A stretch of 64,000 nt of DNA from Thiothrix phosphatis (GCF_035668035.1 NZ_JAYMYJ010000093.1:1-64000); one strand, 5' to 3'. Positions 55,654 to 64,000 are shown, numbered from the stretch's first letter. Translations and numbers: made by a program. Notes: generated from the letters alone by a model not told the origin.

Positions 55654-57507
55654 ATGGACATACCCAATTATTCCATTGACAGGGAAATAGGCCATGGCGG
55701 TATGGCGACGGTATACCTTGCCCGTCACCAATTGCTGAAGCGGCAGGTTGCGCTGAAAGTCATGTCGCCCGAGTTTTCCAGCGGGAAAACATTCCAGGAT
55801 GCGTTCATGCGTGAAGGGCAAGTGGTCGCCCAGTTGGAGCATCCCAACATTGTGCGGATTTATGACATCGGGATTGCCAACGGCTCCACCTTTTACATGG
55901 CGATGGAATACCTTGGCGGCGGGAACCTGCGTGAGCGGCTCGGTCGGGAATCCCCCACCCTTGAAAGTGTCGTGCAGATAATGCGGCAAGTTGGCGCGGG
56001 GCTGGACTATGCGCACCGGCAAGGCATCATCCACCGCGACATCAAGCCGGAAAACATCCTGTTCCGCCAGGATGGGACAGCGGTGCTGACCGATTTCGGG
56101 ATCGCCAAGGTGCAAGACTCGATCGGTGAAATGACCCGCATGGGCTATACGGCAGGCACAGCCCAGTACATGAGCCCGGAACAGGCGGCGGCGGATAAGC
56201 TGGATTACCGTTCTGACCTGTATAGCTTGGGGTTGGTGGTGTTTGAAATGCTCAGTGGCGAAAAAGTCTGCAAAGCCGACAGCATGGCACAGGCGATTTA
56301 TCAACATACCAGCGTCCCCCCTCCCAAACTGCCCGGCCAGTATCAGTTGTTCCAGCCAATTATGCATAAGGCGCTGGCCAAACAACCGGAGCAACGTTAC
56401 CCATCAGTCAAGGAGTTTGTGGACGTTTTTGCCAGCAAGGCCAATGAACTCCGCAGGCAGGCACCGCCCCCACTGGCCGCGATGCCGAGAGGGGACACCA
56501 GAATTTTCACCCCGGCGCCGACTGAAATGGCACCTGCCGCCGTACCCGCCGCAAAAGATTTCCCCTCTTCCAAATCGGTGACAACAGAACCCGTCTTTAT
56601 CCGCAAGGAACAGGAAAACTCATCCTTTTGGAAAAAACCCTTGTTGATTACCAGCGTGGTGGGTGCCGCACTGGTGGGATTGGTGTTTCTCATTGTTGTT
56701 CAATTCCCAACTAATCCTCCTAACGAACCAACACCCCAAAACAACCCCCCTCAAAGTACGGGCAATGCTGCCCGTCATTGTGCTCCTGCGCCATCCTTTA
56801 ATAAGGGCCTTTCCCGCAAAGTGGTGTTCCCTAAAGGCGCAACGATTGTTCCCATTAACGGGGCGCTTCTGGGGTGTGAATCCGATTTTTATAAGATTCG
56901 TGCCTATAAAAGCCAATCCATTACCGTCACTGATTCCCGCAGTGGCATGACAGGTGATGACCTGAAATTAAGTTTATATAGAGGAAACAACAACACCATT
57001 AAGAGCAGCAGAGATCTCATTAAAACATCGGCAGCGGGGAAAATAAGTGTAAAGCTCGCCTCGCTTCAAGAACCAGAGGATTGGAATGATTATATCCTTG
57101 AGGTATTTAACAGTGGGCAAGATGCGGTTTCTTATGATTACGACATAAACATCCCCAAACTTCCTGAAGCCGCCAAACCTAAAAAAGTTTCGCCACCGCC
57201 GCAAAATGTTCAGCCTCAAGACACCCCCGCCCCTCCACAAGTGACCCAGCCCAACGCAACAACATACCCTGATGGTGAAAAAATTTATAGGAGCCTCTGT
57301 TTTAGTTGCCATGACACTGGCGTTGCCAACGCACCAAAATTAGGTGACAGGGACTCATGGCGTTCACGTATCGCTACCGGCAAAAATGCCCTTTACGCTT
57401 CGGCGTTGAATGGCAAAAATGCGATGCCAAGAAAGGGCGGCAACCCTGCATTATCTGACGATGAGGTCAAAGCCGCCGTTGACTGGATGGTCAGCCAAGG
57501 CCAATAA
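55654..57507 (+). CDS. Ser/Thr kinase with periplasmic cytochrome c5-type haem domain
   Basis: 617 aa. Kinase domain 6-265: GHGGMATVY, Lys35 in VALKV, HRDIKPENIL (Asp129), DFGIAK (147-152), GTAQYMSPEQ. After DTRIFTPAP comes one membrane helix (about 328-350), then a periplasmic beta-rich part (about 375-500, PPC-like, with Cys376 and Cys408 able to pair), a Pro-rich linker, and a cytochrome c domain (about 536-617): C549-F-S-C552-H553 for haem and Met591 in AMPRKGGNPALSDDEVKAAVDWM, the cytochrome c5 pattern. The C-terminal half is AT-richer than its surroundings. A redox- or electron-acceptor-sensing kinase for the T6SS is inferred. Confidence 0.88.
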   Translation: MDIPNYSIDREIGHGGMATVYLARHQLLKRQVALKVMSPEFSSGKTFQDAFMREGQVVAQLEHPNIVRIYDIGIANGSTFYMAMEYLGGGNLRERLGRESPTLESVVQIMRQVGAGLDYAHRQGIIHRDIKPENILFRQDGTAVLTDFGIAKVQDSIGEMTRMGYTAGTAQYMSPEQAAADKLDYRSDLYSLGLVVFEMLSGEKVCKADSMAQAIYQHTSVPPPKLPGQYQLFQPIMHKALAKQPEQRYPSVKEFVDVFASKANELRRQAPPPLAAMPRGDTRIFTPAPTEMAPAAVPAAKDFPSSKSVTTEPVFIRKEQENSSFWKKPLLITSVVGAALVGLVFLIVVQFPTNPPNEPTPQNNPPQSTGNAARHCAPAPSFNKGLSRKVVFPKGATIVPINGALLGCESDFYKIRAYKSQSITVTDSRSGMTGDDLKLSLYRGNNNTIKSSRDLIKTSAAGKISVKLASLQEPEDWNDYILEVFNSGQDAVSYDYDINIPKLPEAAKPKKVSPPPQNVQPQDTPAPPQVTQPNATTYPDGEKIYRSLCFSCHDTGVANAPKLGDRDSWRSRIATGKNALYASALNGKNAMPRKGGNPALSDDEVKAAVDWMVSQGQ

Positions 57508-57519
57508 GGAGACTTAAAG

Positions 57520-57601
57520 ATGACCGGCGATGATGACCCTTTCTTCTCCGCAGGCAGCGATGACCGCACTGTCATACGCCCCATTCCGGGCGGGCGGGTG
57601 C
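57520..57601 (+). repeat. 82-bp direct repeat, copy 2 (5' end of full tssL)
   Basis: Identical to 53838-53919, in the same orientation, 3682 bp apart. Recombination between the copies would delete short tssL, short tssM and the haem kinase, and would rebuild an intact full-length tssL directly behind tssK. Confidence 0.95.
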
Positions 57602-58815
57602 AGGACATCCCCAAAAACACCAGCGTGGCGTTCACCGGCGATGTGCAGGCCGGGCCGCTGGAACGGCTGGGCAAGCTCAATCCGCTGGAAAGCGCCGCCT
57701 CCGCCCTGCTGGCCTTGGCCGCCAAACTGTATAACCGCCCTTCGCACCCTTCCCCGCAACGCCTCAAGCAACAACTCAGCAATGAAGTCCGCAGTTTCCA
57801 CACCCTGGCGGCGCAGGCAGGCGCTGACCGCGACACCGTGCAGCAGGCCAGCCACGCCCTGTGCACCACGCTGGATGAAGCCATTTTCAACACGCCTTGG
57901 GGGCAGCAAAGCGGCTGGACGGAACAAAGCCTGCTGAGTGAATTCCACGGCTCGGTCGCAGGCGGGGAAGAGTTTTTCTTCAAACTGAAGGAGGCCGGGC
58001 AGAACCCCGCCCAGAACCTGCACCTGCTGGAGCTGATGTATGTGTGTCTGGCGCTGGGTTTCCAGGGGCGTTACCGCATGGCGGAAAACGGCAAGGCCAA
58101 GCTGGAACAGATTCAATCCTGGCTGGCGCAACTGATCCGGGGGCAGCGCGGCAGTAGCGACAAGACGCTGGCACCTCATTGGAAAGGGGTGAAAGTGCAG
58201 AAAACCGGCTTCACCCGCGTGATTCCGCTGTGGGTGTTCTACGCGCTGGCGGGCGGGGTATTGCTGGCGGTGTTTCTCGGCTTGTTGTCGATGCTGGCGG
58301 TGCAGGCCAGCCCGGTCAAGCAGCGTATCGATGAAATCGCCTTCGCGGGTGTGGCGGCGCCTGCTTCACCCGAACAGGCTCCAGCCCTGAAAGACCTGCT
58401 GGCACCTGACATCCGCGCCGGACGGGTGGCGGTGCGCGACAAAGACGGCAAACCCATTATCGAGCTGCGCGGCGACCAGGGCTTGTTTGCCTCGGGGCGG
58501 GACACGCTGGTGGATGAGCAACGCGCCGCTTTGATCGGCAGGGTGGCGGATGCACTGGCGGACAAGCGTTTCGCGGCGGCCTCCTTCACAGTCACGGGGT
58601 ATACGGACAATGTGCCAGTCAGCAACCGCATCAGTTTCCAGGATAACCGCGCCCTGTCCCGCGCCCGTGCGCAGACCGTGGAAAAACTGCTGGCGCAAAA
58701 GCAACCGGCGTTGCGCTTAGGGGTCAGCGGCAAGGGGGAAAGCAACCCGATTGCCGACAACAATACCCCGGAAGGGCGCGCGCGCAACCGCCGGGTTGAG
58801 ATCGTCATGGACTAA
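57520..58815 (+). CDS. tssL: T6SS membrane protein TssL with OmpA-like domain
   Basis: 431 aa. N-terminal tail DDRTVIRPIPGGR with Thr17, cytoplasmic DotU domain (about 45-225), one membrane helix (VIPLWVFYALAGGVLLAVFL), then a periplasmic OmpA-like peptidoglycan-binding domain: GRDTLVDEQRAALI, VTGYTDNVPV, RALSRARAQTVEKLL and EGRARNRRVEI. In Agrobacterium TssL is phosphorylated on an N-terminal threonine by PpkA and then bound by Fha; Thr17 here is the obvious equivalent, by analogy only. 12 nt before tssM. Confidence 0.94.
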   Translation: MTGDDDPFFSAGSDDRTVIRPIPGGRVQDIPKNTSVAFTGDVQAGPLERLGKLNPLESAASALLALAAKLYNRPSHPSPQRLKQQLSNEVRSFHTLAAQAGADRDTVQQASHALCTTLDEAIFNTPWGQQSGWTEQSLLSEFHGSVAGGEEFFFKLKEAGQNPAQNLHLLELMYVCLALGFQGRYRMAENGKAKLEQIQSWLAQLIRGQRGSSDKTLAPHWKGVKVQKTGFTRVIPLWVFYALAGGVLLAVFLGLLSMLAVQASPVKQRIDEIAFAGVAAPASPEQAPALKDLLAPDIRAGRVAVRDKDGKPIIELRGDQGLFASGRDTLVDEQRAALIGRVADALADKRFAAASFTVTGYTDNVPVSNRISFQDNRALSRARAQTVEKLLAQKQPALRLGVSGKGESNPIADNNTPEGRARNRRVEIVMD

Positions 58816-58827
58816 AGGGGAAAAGCA

Positions 58828-61800
58828 ATGGCAAAGCTCATCGGCATTTTCAAACAGGCATGGCTGGTTTCCCTGCTGGGCATCATGGCGGTGGCGGCGC
58901 TGATTTATTTCCTCGGGCCGTTGCTGGCGTTTGCCGGGATACACCCGTTCGCGGATGAGCCGAACCGCTATATCGCCATCGGCGTGCTGTTGCTGTTGTG
59001 GGGCTTGTGGCATGGCTGGAAAGCCTTGCGCGCCCGCAAGAAGAACCAGCAGATGCTGGATCAGTTGGTGCAGGCCAAACAACCCAGCTCGTCCCCCGAA
59101 GAACTGGCGTCGAAAGAGGAAGTCGGCGAGCTGTCGGAGCGCTTGCAGGATGCGCTGCAAAGCCTGGAAAAAATCCGCAAGGACAAGGGCAAGGCCAATG
59201 ACGCCTACCTGTACCAGTTGCCGTGGTACCTCATTATCGGCCCGCCGGGGGCTGGCAAGACGACGCTGCTGGCCAACTCCAGCCTGAACTTTCCGCTGTC
59301 CGACAAGTACGGGAAAGACGCCATGCGCGGCGTGGGCGGCACCCGCAACTGCGACTGGTGGTTCACCGATGACGCCATCCTGCTGGATACGGCGGGGCGC
59401 TACACCACCCAGGACAGCCAGCAAGCAGTGGATCAGGCGTCCTGGTTGGGCTTCCTGGATTTGCTCAAGCAATACCGTGGCCGCCAGCCGGTCAATGGCG
59501 TGCTGGTGGCGGTGAGCCTGATGGAGTTCCTGCAACAGGGGGCGGAAGCGCGCGCGCAGCACGCCAAGGCCATCCGCAAGCGTATTCAGGAACTGCATGA
59601 GCATCTGGGCATCCGTTTCCCGGTGTACATGCTGTTCACCAAGGCGGATCTGGTGGCCGGTTTCATGGATTTCTTCGACGATCTGGATCGGGAAGGGCGC
59701 GAACAGGTCTGGGGCATGACCTTCCCCTACGTGGATGACCCGGCGAGCAGCAGCGTGGGCGAATTCGGCGCGGAATTCGCCCTGCTGGAAGAGCGCCTCC
59801 AGCAGCAACTGGTGGAAAAGCTGGAGCGGGAACGGGGCGCGGAACGCCGCCGGGCGCTGTACCTGTTCCCGCAGCAGTTCAGCTCCTTGCGGGAGAGCTT
59901 GCAGGAATTTCTCACCCAGCTTTACCAGCCTTCGCGTTATGAACAGACCGTGATGCTGCGCGGTGTGTATTTCACCAGTGCCACTCAGGAAGGCGCGCCG
60001 ATTGACCGCATTATGGCGTCGATGGCCAGCAGTTTCGGGGTGGCGCCGCAGCAGGTCAGCCGTTTTTCCATGCAGGGCAAAAGCTTTTTCATCAACCGGC
60101 TGCTGAACGGAGTGGTGTTCAATGAGTCCGGGCTGGCGGGTGCCAACCTGAAACTGGCGCGCAAGCTGCAATGGGCGCAGAGCATTGCGGCGGTCGGCGC
60201 GGTGGTGCTGACCTTGCTGGTGGGGATGGCGTGGGTGGTCAGCTACCTGAACAACCGCAGTTTCATCGCCACCTATGGGCAGCAAGTCGCCCAAGTGGGG
60301 CAGGAAGCGGCGGCGCTGCGCCCCGGCGACCGGCCAGAAGCGTATCTCGACGTGCTGGACAAGGCGCGGGTGCTAACCTGGTCTTACCGCGATGCGGACA
60401 CGCCTGTGCCCTGGTTCGCCCGTTTTGGCCTGAGCCAGGCCAGGACGCTGGGCGAGGCGATGGATGACAAATACGAAGCCTTGCTCAAACAAGGGCTGAC
60501 ACCTTATGCGCGGCAACTGCTGGAGCAACAGATCAGGGCCAGCTTAACCGACCCGGCGCGGACTGAGACCTTGTTCAATGCGCTGAAAAACTACCTGTTC
60601 CTGGGCGGGCAGGCTCCACCCGGCACGCCGGTTTCCGGGATGCAGGCGATCGACTGGAACAGTGATGGCCAACCGGGTGAAGAAGCCGACCGCAATATTG
60701 CCCGCCATATGCAGGTGGTGCTGACGGTCAGCCGTGACCCCGCCATCGACAGCCAGTTGGTGGAAACTGCCCGCCGCGCATTGCTGGAAACCCGCGCCGA
60801 CCGGCCTGCGCTGGACAAGCTGGCGTATTTCCAGTTCAAGCAGGAAAGCATTGAGGCCGCACGCGAATACGATTTCCTCATCCAGCAGAAGAAGGATTTG
60901 CAGAACATCAACTTCACCTTCCGCAAAGCCTCGCAAAAGCCGTGGACGGACAATGTGCCGGGGTTTTTCACCAAAGCCGGGTATGAAAAAGTGTTCCTGC
61001 CGAATTACCAACTGGCGGCAGGCAGGCTGGCGCGGGAATCCTGGGTGCTGGGGCCAGGGGTTGACCGGCTCGGCGACCCCTTGCAGATCGCCAGCGCTTT
61101 CGAAAAGTATTATCAGGCGGATTACATCCAGGGCTGGAATGCTTTCCTGCAAGACATCCGCCCGCTGCCGATCAAGAACGTCAATGATGCGCGTGCCGTG
61201 TTCAGCGGGCTGACTTCCAATGGCGGCAATATCCTGTTCCGGCTGATGCAGGAGGTCAGCACTGAAACCGACTTTTCCCCCGCCAGCGCGGACAAGGGCT
61301 TTTTCAGCTTTGCCACGGCCAAACCGCCGCCGCCCTTGATGGCGGTGGATCAGGCGTTCCAGAACATCCAGGACTGGACGGATGAAGCCCGTTTCCAAAC
61401 GGTGGGGAGGGTGATCGACGAGGTGTACGCGACCCTCAACCAGGAGGATGTGTTCGGCCAATTGGAGAACAATTCCCTGACCAATGCCCTCGGCAAGCTG
61501 AAAGGCGAAGGGCAGAAACTGCCGCCGCCGATCAGCGACATCCTGCTCAAGACGGTGGATGCCGCCAGCAATCAGGTGACGGCGGTGATCAAGCAGGAGG
61601 CGCTGAAACAGTTTGGCGGCGCGCTGGAAGAGGCGGTGGGCAGTTTCTGCCAGCAAAAACTGCAAGGGCTGTACCCGCTGGCGGATAAAGGCAAGGCCGG
61701 GGTGAACCTGGCGGATTTCAGCGAATTTTTCCAGCGCGGGGGTCGGGTCGACCAGTTCCGGGAACAGCAGTTGCAGCCCGCCAAAGTCGACGCGGCCATG

Positions 61801-62223
61801 CTGGACAAGGTGAAAGGGCAATTGGCAGCCGCTGACCGGGTGCGGCAGGCTTTTTTTTCCACCGGCGGCCTGAACGTGAATTTTACGGTCAAGCTGGCGC
61901 AGGCTGACCCGCAATTCCCCTCGGTCGACCTGAGCATCGGTTCACTCAGCCATGTGTTCAGCACGGTGGGCGATGCGCAAAGTTACACCTGGCCGAACCT
62001 GGGGACGCAGATCAGCGCCAAGGCGATCCCGCCGCCGGAGCTGGGGGAGCCGATTCCGGTCACCGTCAACGGCGATGACTGGCAATTGTTCAGGATGGTG
62101 GAAAACAACCGTTTCAGCCTGCCCAACCTGCAAGCCGTTTTTGAGATAACCCCCGCCGCCTCGCCCAACCCCTTTCAGGTCGCCAATAACGAGTTGAGGA
62201 AATTTAAATGTCCAGCACTGTAG
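58828..62223 (+). CDS. tssM: T6SS inner-membrane protein TssM (IcmF)
   Basis: 1131 aa. Two N-terminal helices (about 11-62), GTPase-like domain with Walker A GPPGAGKTTLLANS (138-145), LLDTAGRYTTQDSQQ, MLFTKADLVAGFMDFFDDLD, a third helix near 452-472 and a large periplasmic region (IcmF-related and DUF1215-like parts) ending in a beta-rich domain that normally meets TssJ. No tssJ gene is in the window. The 3' end overlaps tagF by 16 nt. Confidence 0.95.
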   Translation: MAKLIGIFKQAWLVSLLGIMAVAALIYFLGPLLAFAGIHPFADEPNRYIAIGVLLLLWGLWHGWKALRARKKNQQMLDQLVQAKQPSSSPEELASKEEVGELSERLQDALQSLEKIRKDKGKANDAYLYQLPWYLIIGPPGAGKTTLLANSSLNFPLSDKYGKDAMRGVGGTRNCDWWFTDDAILLDTAGRYTTQDSQQAVDQASWLGFLDLLKQYRGRQPVNGVLVAVSLMEFLQQGAEARAQHAKAIRKRIQELHEHLGIRFPVYMLFTKADLVAGFMDFFDDLDREGREQVWGMTFPYVDDPASSSVGEFGAEFALLEERLQQQLVEKLERERGAERRRALYLFPQQFSSLRESLQEFLTQLYQPSRYEQTVMLRGVYFTSATQEGAPIDRIMASMASSFGVAPQQVSRFSMQGKSFFINRLLNGVVFNESGLAGANLKLARKLQWAQSIAAVGAVVLTLLVGMAWVVSYLNNRSFIATYGQQVAQVGQEAAALRPGDRPEAYLDVLDKARVLTWSYRDADTPVPWFARFGLSQARTLGEAMDDKYEALLKQGLTPYARQLLEQQIRASLTDPARTETLFNALKNYLFLGGQAPPGTPVSGMQAIDWNSDGQPGEEADRNIARHMQVVLTVSRDPAIDSQLVETARRALLETRADRPALDKLAYFQFKQESIEAAREYDFLIQQKKDLQNINFTFRKASQKPWTDNVPGFFTKAGYEKVFLPNYQLAAGRLARESWVLGPGVDRLGDPLQIASAFEKYYQADYIQGWNAFLQDIRPLPIKNVNDARAVFSGLTSNGGNILFRLMQEVSTETDFSPASADKGFFSFATAKPPPPLMAVDQAFQNIQDWTDEARFQTVGRVIDEVYATLNQEDVFGQLENNSLTNALGKLKGEGQKLPPPISDILLKTVDAASNQVTAVIKQEALKQFGGALEEAVGSFCQQKLQGLYPLADKGKAGVNLADFSEFFQRGGRVDQFREQQLQPAKVDAAMLDKVKGQLAAADRVRQAFFSTGGLNVNFTVKLAQADPQFPSVDLSIGSLSHVFSTVGDAQSYTWPNLGTQISAKAIPPPELGEPIPVTVNGDDWQLFRMVENNRFSLPNLQAVFEITPAASPNPFQVANNELRKFKCPAL

Positions 62224-62993
62224 AACCTGACCGCCAGCCGGTTTTGCTTGGCTATTACGGCAAAGTCCCGACCCACGGCGATTTTGTGGGCAAGGGCTTG
62301 CCGCGCAGTTTCCGCGAACCGTGGGACGCCTGGGTGCAGGCGATCATGAACACCAGCCGCCAGCAGATGGGGGAGGAGTGGATTCAGCATTACCTGACCT
62401 GCCCGCTGTACCGCTTTGCGCTGACGCCCGGCATTTGCGGCGAACAGGCATGGCTGGGGGTGATCATTCCCAGCGTGGATCAGGTGGGGCGCTATTACCC
62501 GATGACGCTGTGCCGTTCCTTGCCCCATTCCGGCAATCCGTTGGAAGCCATGCCGCAACACGGCGGCTGGTTTGGGCAGGCGGAAGCGCTGGTGATGTCC
62601 TGCCTCGCCGATGACTTTTCCCTGGACGCCTTTGACCAGCGCGTGCAAGCCATGGGGCAGGAACTGAATGGGCGGCGGGCGGATGCGCAGGATGAACCCA
62701 CCAGCCTGCAACGCGGTTTCCAGAAATATCCTGGCGCGGCCTGGCGCACCGGGCTGGCGGCCCCCAACAACCTGCGCCAGGTGTTCCCGGCGCTGCTGGA
62801 CGTGCTGTTGCAGGATTTCTGCTGCGCCTACAGCCTGTGGTGGACGCAAGGGGCGGAAAACAGCAGCCCTTCCCTGCTGCTGGCGAAAGGCTTGCCGCCA
62901 TTCGCGGGCGCCGCCGCCATGTTGGATGGCGACTGGCCGCGCTGGGGCTGGGCCAGCCGTTCCGCCAGCGGCGTCATCAGCGGGGGAGGCTAG
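62208..62993 (+). CDS. tagF: T6SS-associated protein TagF
   Basis: 261 aa. LGYYGKVPTHGDFVGKGLPRSF and WDAWVQAIMNTSRQQMG, GRYYPMTLCRSL are the TagF (DUF2094) signature. In Pseudomonas TagF is a post-translational repressor acting on Fha-linked assembly, and in Agrobacterium it is fused to a PppA-like phosphatase. Here the phosphatase gene follows after 3 nt, consistent with that functional link. Confidence 0.92.
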   Translation: MSSTVEPDRQPVLLGYYGKVPTHGDFVGKGLPRSFREPWDAWVQAIMNTSRQQMGEEWIQHYLTCPLYRFALTPGICGEQAWLGVIIPSVDQVGRYYPMTLCRSLPHSGNPLEAMPQHGGWFGQAEALVMSCLADDFSLDAFDQRVQAMGQELNGRRADAQDEPTSLQRGFQKYPGAAWRTGLAAPNNLRQVFPALLDVLLQDFCCAYSLWWTQGAENSSPSLLLAKGLPPFAGAAAMLDGDWPRWGWASRSASGVISGGG

Positions 62994-62996
62994 GCC

Positions 62997-63761
62997 GTGC
63001 AAACTTCACATGTGCAAACCTTCCACTGCGCCTCCCACGGCCTGACCGACACCGGCAATGTGCGCAGCCATAACGAGGACGCCTTGCTGGATGCGGGCGC
63101 GGCGGGGCTGTGGGCGGTGGCGGATGGCGCAGGCGGGCATGACCGGGGGGAAGTGGCCAGCCAGATGATCGTGCAGGAACTGGCGCAGCTCAAACCGCAG
63201 GTGTTTCTGGGCGAACAGGCGCAGGCCGTCAGCGCCTGTTTGCAGGCCGTCAACGCCCGCCTGATCAGCATGCGCGCCCTGCCCGGCAGCCAGGGGATCA
63301 TCGGCAGCACGGTCTGCGTGCTGCTGGTCCACGGCAAGCACAGCGTCTGCCTGTGGGCAGGCGACAGCCGCATTTATCTGTTGCGTGGCGGGAAACTTCA
63401 GCAGCTTACCCGTGATCACAACCGTATGGAGGAATTCCTGGCGGCAGGCTTCAGCGAGGCGGATCTCCACAAATACCCGGCGGCGCGGCAACTGGTGCGC
63501 GCGGTCGGCGTGACCAGCCCCTTGCCGCTGGAGATGCAGATGCAGGAATGCTGCGCCGGGGACTGTTTCCTGCTCTGCTCGGACGGACTCAGCGGCGAAC
63601 TGGAGGAGGCTGAAATCACCGCCATCCTACAGGCCGGGCCAAGCGTGCAGGCCACGGTGGAGCAACTGGTGCAAGCGGTGCTGGCGCGGCGCGCGCGCGA
63701 CAATGTGACGGCGCTGGCGGTGCGGCTCGAAAACCCGACGGACGCCAATATGACCCCATAG
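62997..63761 (+). CDS. pppA: PP2C-type phosphatase PppA
   Basis: 254 aa, GTG start 3 nt after tagF. Metal-site motifs: HNEDALLDAG, VADGAGGHDRGEVAS, LWAGDSRIYLLR, LLCSDGLSGEL and RARDNVTALAV; metal aspartates in VADGAGG and CSDGLSG are present. Removes the phosphates put on by the T6SS kinases. Cytoplasmic, no membrane segment. Confidence 0.93.
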   Translation: MQTSHVQTFHCASHGLTDTGNVRSHNEDALLDAGAAGLWAVADGAGGHDRGEVASQMIVQELAQLKPQVFLGEQAQAVSACLQAVNARLISMRALPGSQGIIGSTVCVLLVHGKHSVCLWAGDSRIYLLRGGKLQQLTRDHNRMEEFLAAGFSEADLHKYPAARQLVRAVGVTSPLPLEMQMQECCAGDCFLLCSDGLSGELEEAEITAILQAGPSVQATVEQLVQAVLARRARDNVTALAVRLENPTDANMTP

Positions 63762-63773
63762 GAGGACTCGCCG

Positions 63774-64000
63774 GTGAACATACCGAATTTCGACATCGAA
63801 AGGGAGCTGGGCAAAGGCGGCATGGCCACGGTCTACCTGGCCCGGCAGGTGTTGTTGCACCGGCAGGTCGCGCTTAAGGTGATGGACCCCGCCCTGGGGC
63901 GCGAGCAGGGCTTTCTGGACAAATTCCTCGACGAAGGCCGTATTGTCGCGCAACTGGAGCACCCCAATATCGTGCGGGTCTACGATGTCGGCATTGTTGA
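63774..64000 (+). CDS. ppkA: Ser/Thr kinase PpkA (3' end beyond window)
   Basis: Starts with GTG at 63774, with GGAGGA 7 nt upstream, 12 nt after pppA. The visible 75 residues are the N-lobe of a Hanks kinase: GKGGMATVYLA, VALKVMDPALG and LEHPNIVRVYDVG. Closely resembles the N-lobe of the haem kinase at 55.7 kb. By position after pppA it is the canonical PpkA; its sensor domain lies outside the window. Confidence 0.88.
   Translation, partial: MNIPNFDIERELGKGGMATVYLARQVLLHRQVALKVMDPALGREQGFLDKFLDEGRIVAQLEHPNIVRVYDVGIV

Noticed and set aside
58717..60294. 525-aa minus-strand open frame opposite tssM
   Set aside because: Gln/Arg/His-rich shadow of tssM in a high-GC region; it crosses the tssL-tssM border, unlike a real gene.

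Overview
The window looks like a chromosomal contig of a GC-rich gammaproteobacterium. Sulfur and sulfate ester chemistry, GlyGly-CTERM tails and a phospho-regulated type VI secretion system (T6SS) would fit a Thiothrix-like sulfur bacterium, but no rRNA or marker gene is present, so this placement is only a guess. There are no tRNA, rRNA, CRISPR or insertion-sequence features that I can see. One run of 100 Ns lies at 47794-47893.

Region 1 (1-2.2 kb): the 3' part of an AT-richer sodium:solute symporter gene and a convergent DUF481 outer-membrane protein gene. Region 2 (2.3-20.8 kb): a biosynthetic cluster. A minus-strand operon of 14 genes runs from an acyl/peptidyl carrier protein (18.26 kb) through a HemN-like radical SAM enzyme, a thioester reductase fused to a methyltransferase, a ureohydrolase, a thiamine-diphosphate enzyme, a sulfotransferase, a complete 2-oxoacid chain-elongation set (LeuA/LeuD/LeuC/LeuB-like), an aminotransferase, a Leu/Glu-type dehydrogenase and two more sulfotransferases. 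Facing away on the plus strand are an AMP-forming ligase and a gene I do not recognise. I infer a sulfated small molecule or lipid built from a homologated amino acid on a carrier protein. Region 3 (20.9-28.2 kb): an operon of a Ser-type sulfatase, its radical SAM maturase, a LamG-like protein and a large beta-propeller protein; the sulfatase and the propeller protein end in GlyGly-CTERM sorting tails.

Region 4 (28.6-36.6 kb): a MATE exporter fused to a methyltransferase, an ATP sulfurylase/APS kinase with an altered sulfurylase active site, a P1B-like ATPase lacking the CPC motif, a small YtxH-like protein, a DUF697 protein, and a stand-alone truncated ATPase paralog without the TGES motif. 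Regions 1-4 are tied together by a recurring 20-bp direct repeat (TGTWA-N5-TGTTR, a CpxR/OmpR-type layout). Six copies lie 28-31 nt upstream of a plausible -10 hexamer in the right orientation for the gene they precede, and a seventh is inverted. This suggests one envelope-responsive regulon.

Region 5 (36.6-64 kb): a T6SS locus with tssA diverging from tssB-tssC-hcp-tagJ-tssE-tssF-tssG, a VWA protein with four 86-aa repeats, Ser/Thr kinase 1, tssH(clpV), fha, tssK, an extra module, then tssL-tssM-tagF-pppA-ppkA (the last cut by the window end). The extra module (53838-57507) is the most unusual item. It holds a TssL without membrane or OmpA parts, a TssM reduced to its GTPase domain plus one tail anchor, and a Hanks kinase whose periplasmic end is a cytochrome c5-type haem domain. 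The short tssL and the full tssL share an exact 82-bp direct repeat starting at their ATGs, so recombination between the copies would remove the whole module and leave tssK-tssL intact. Together with FHA, PppA and three kinases, this points to redox-linked, threonine-phosphorylation control of T6SS assembly.
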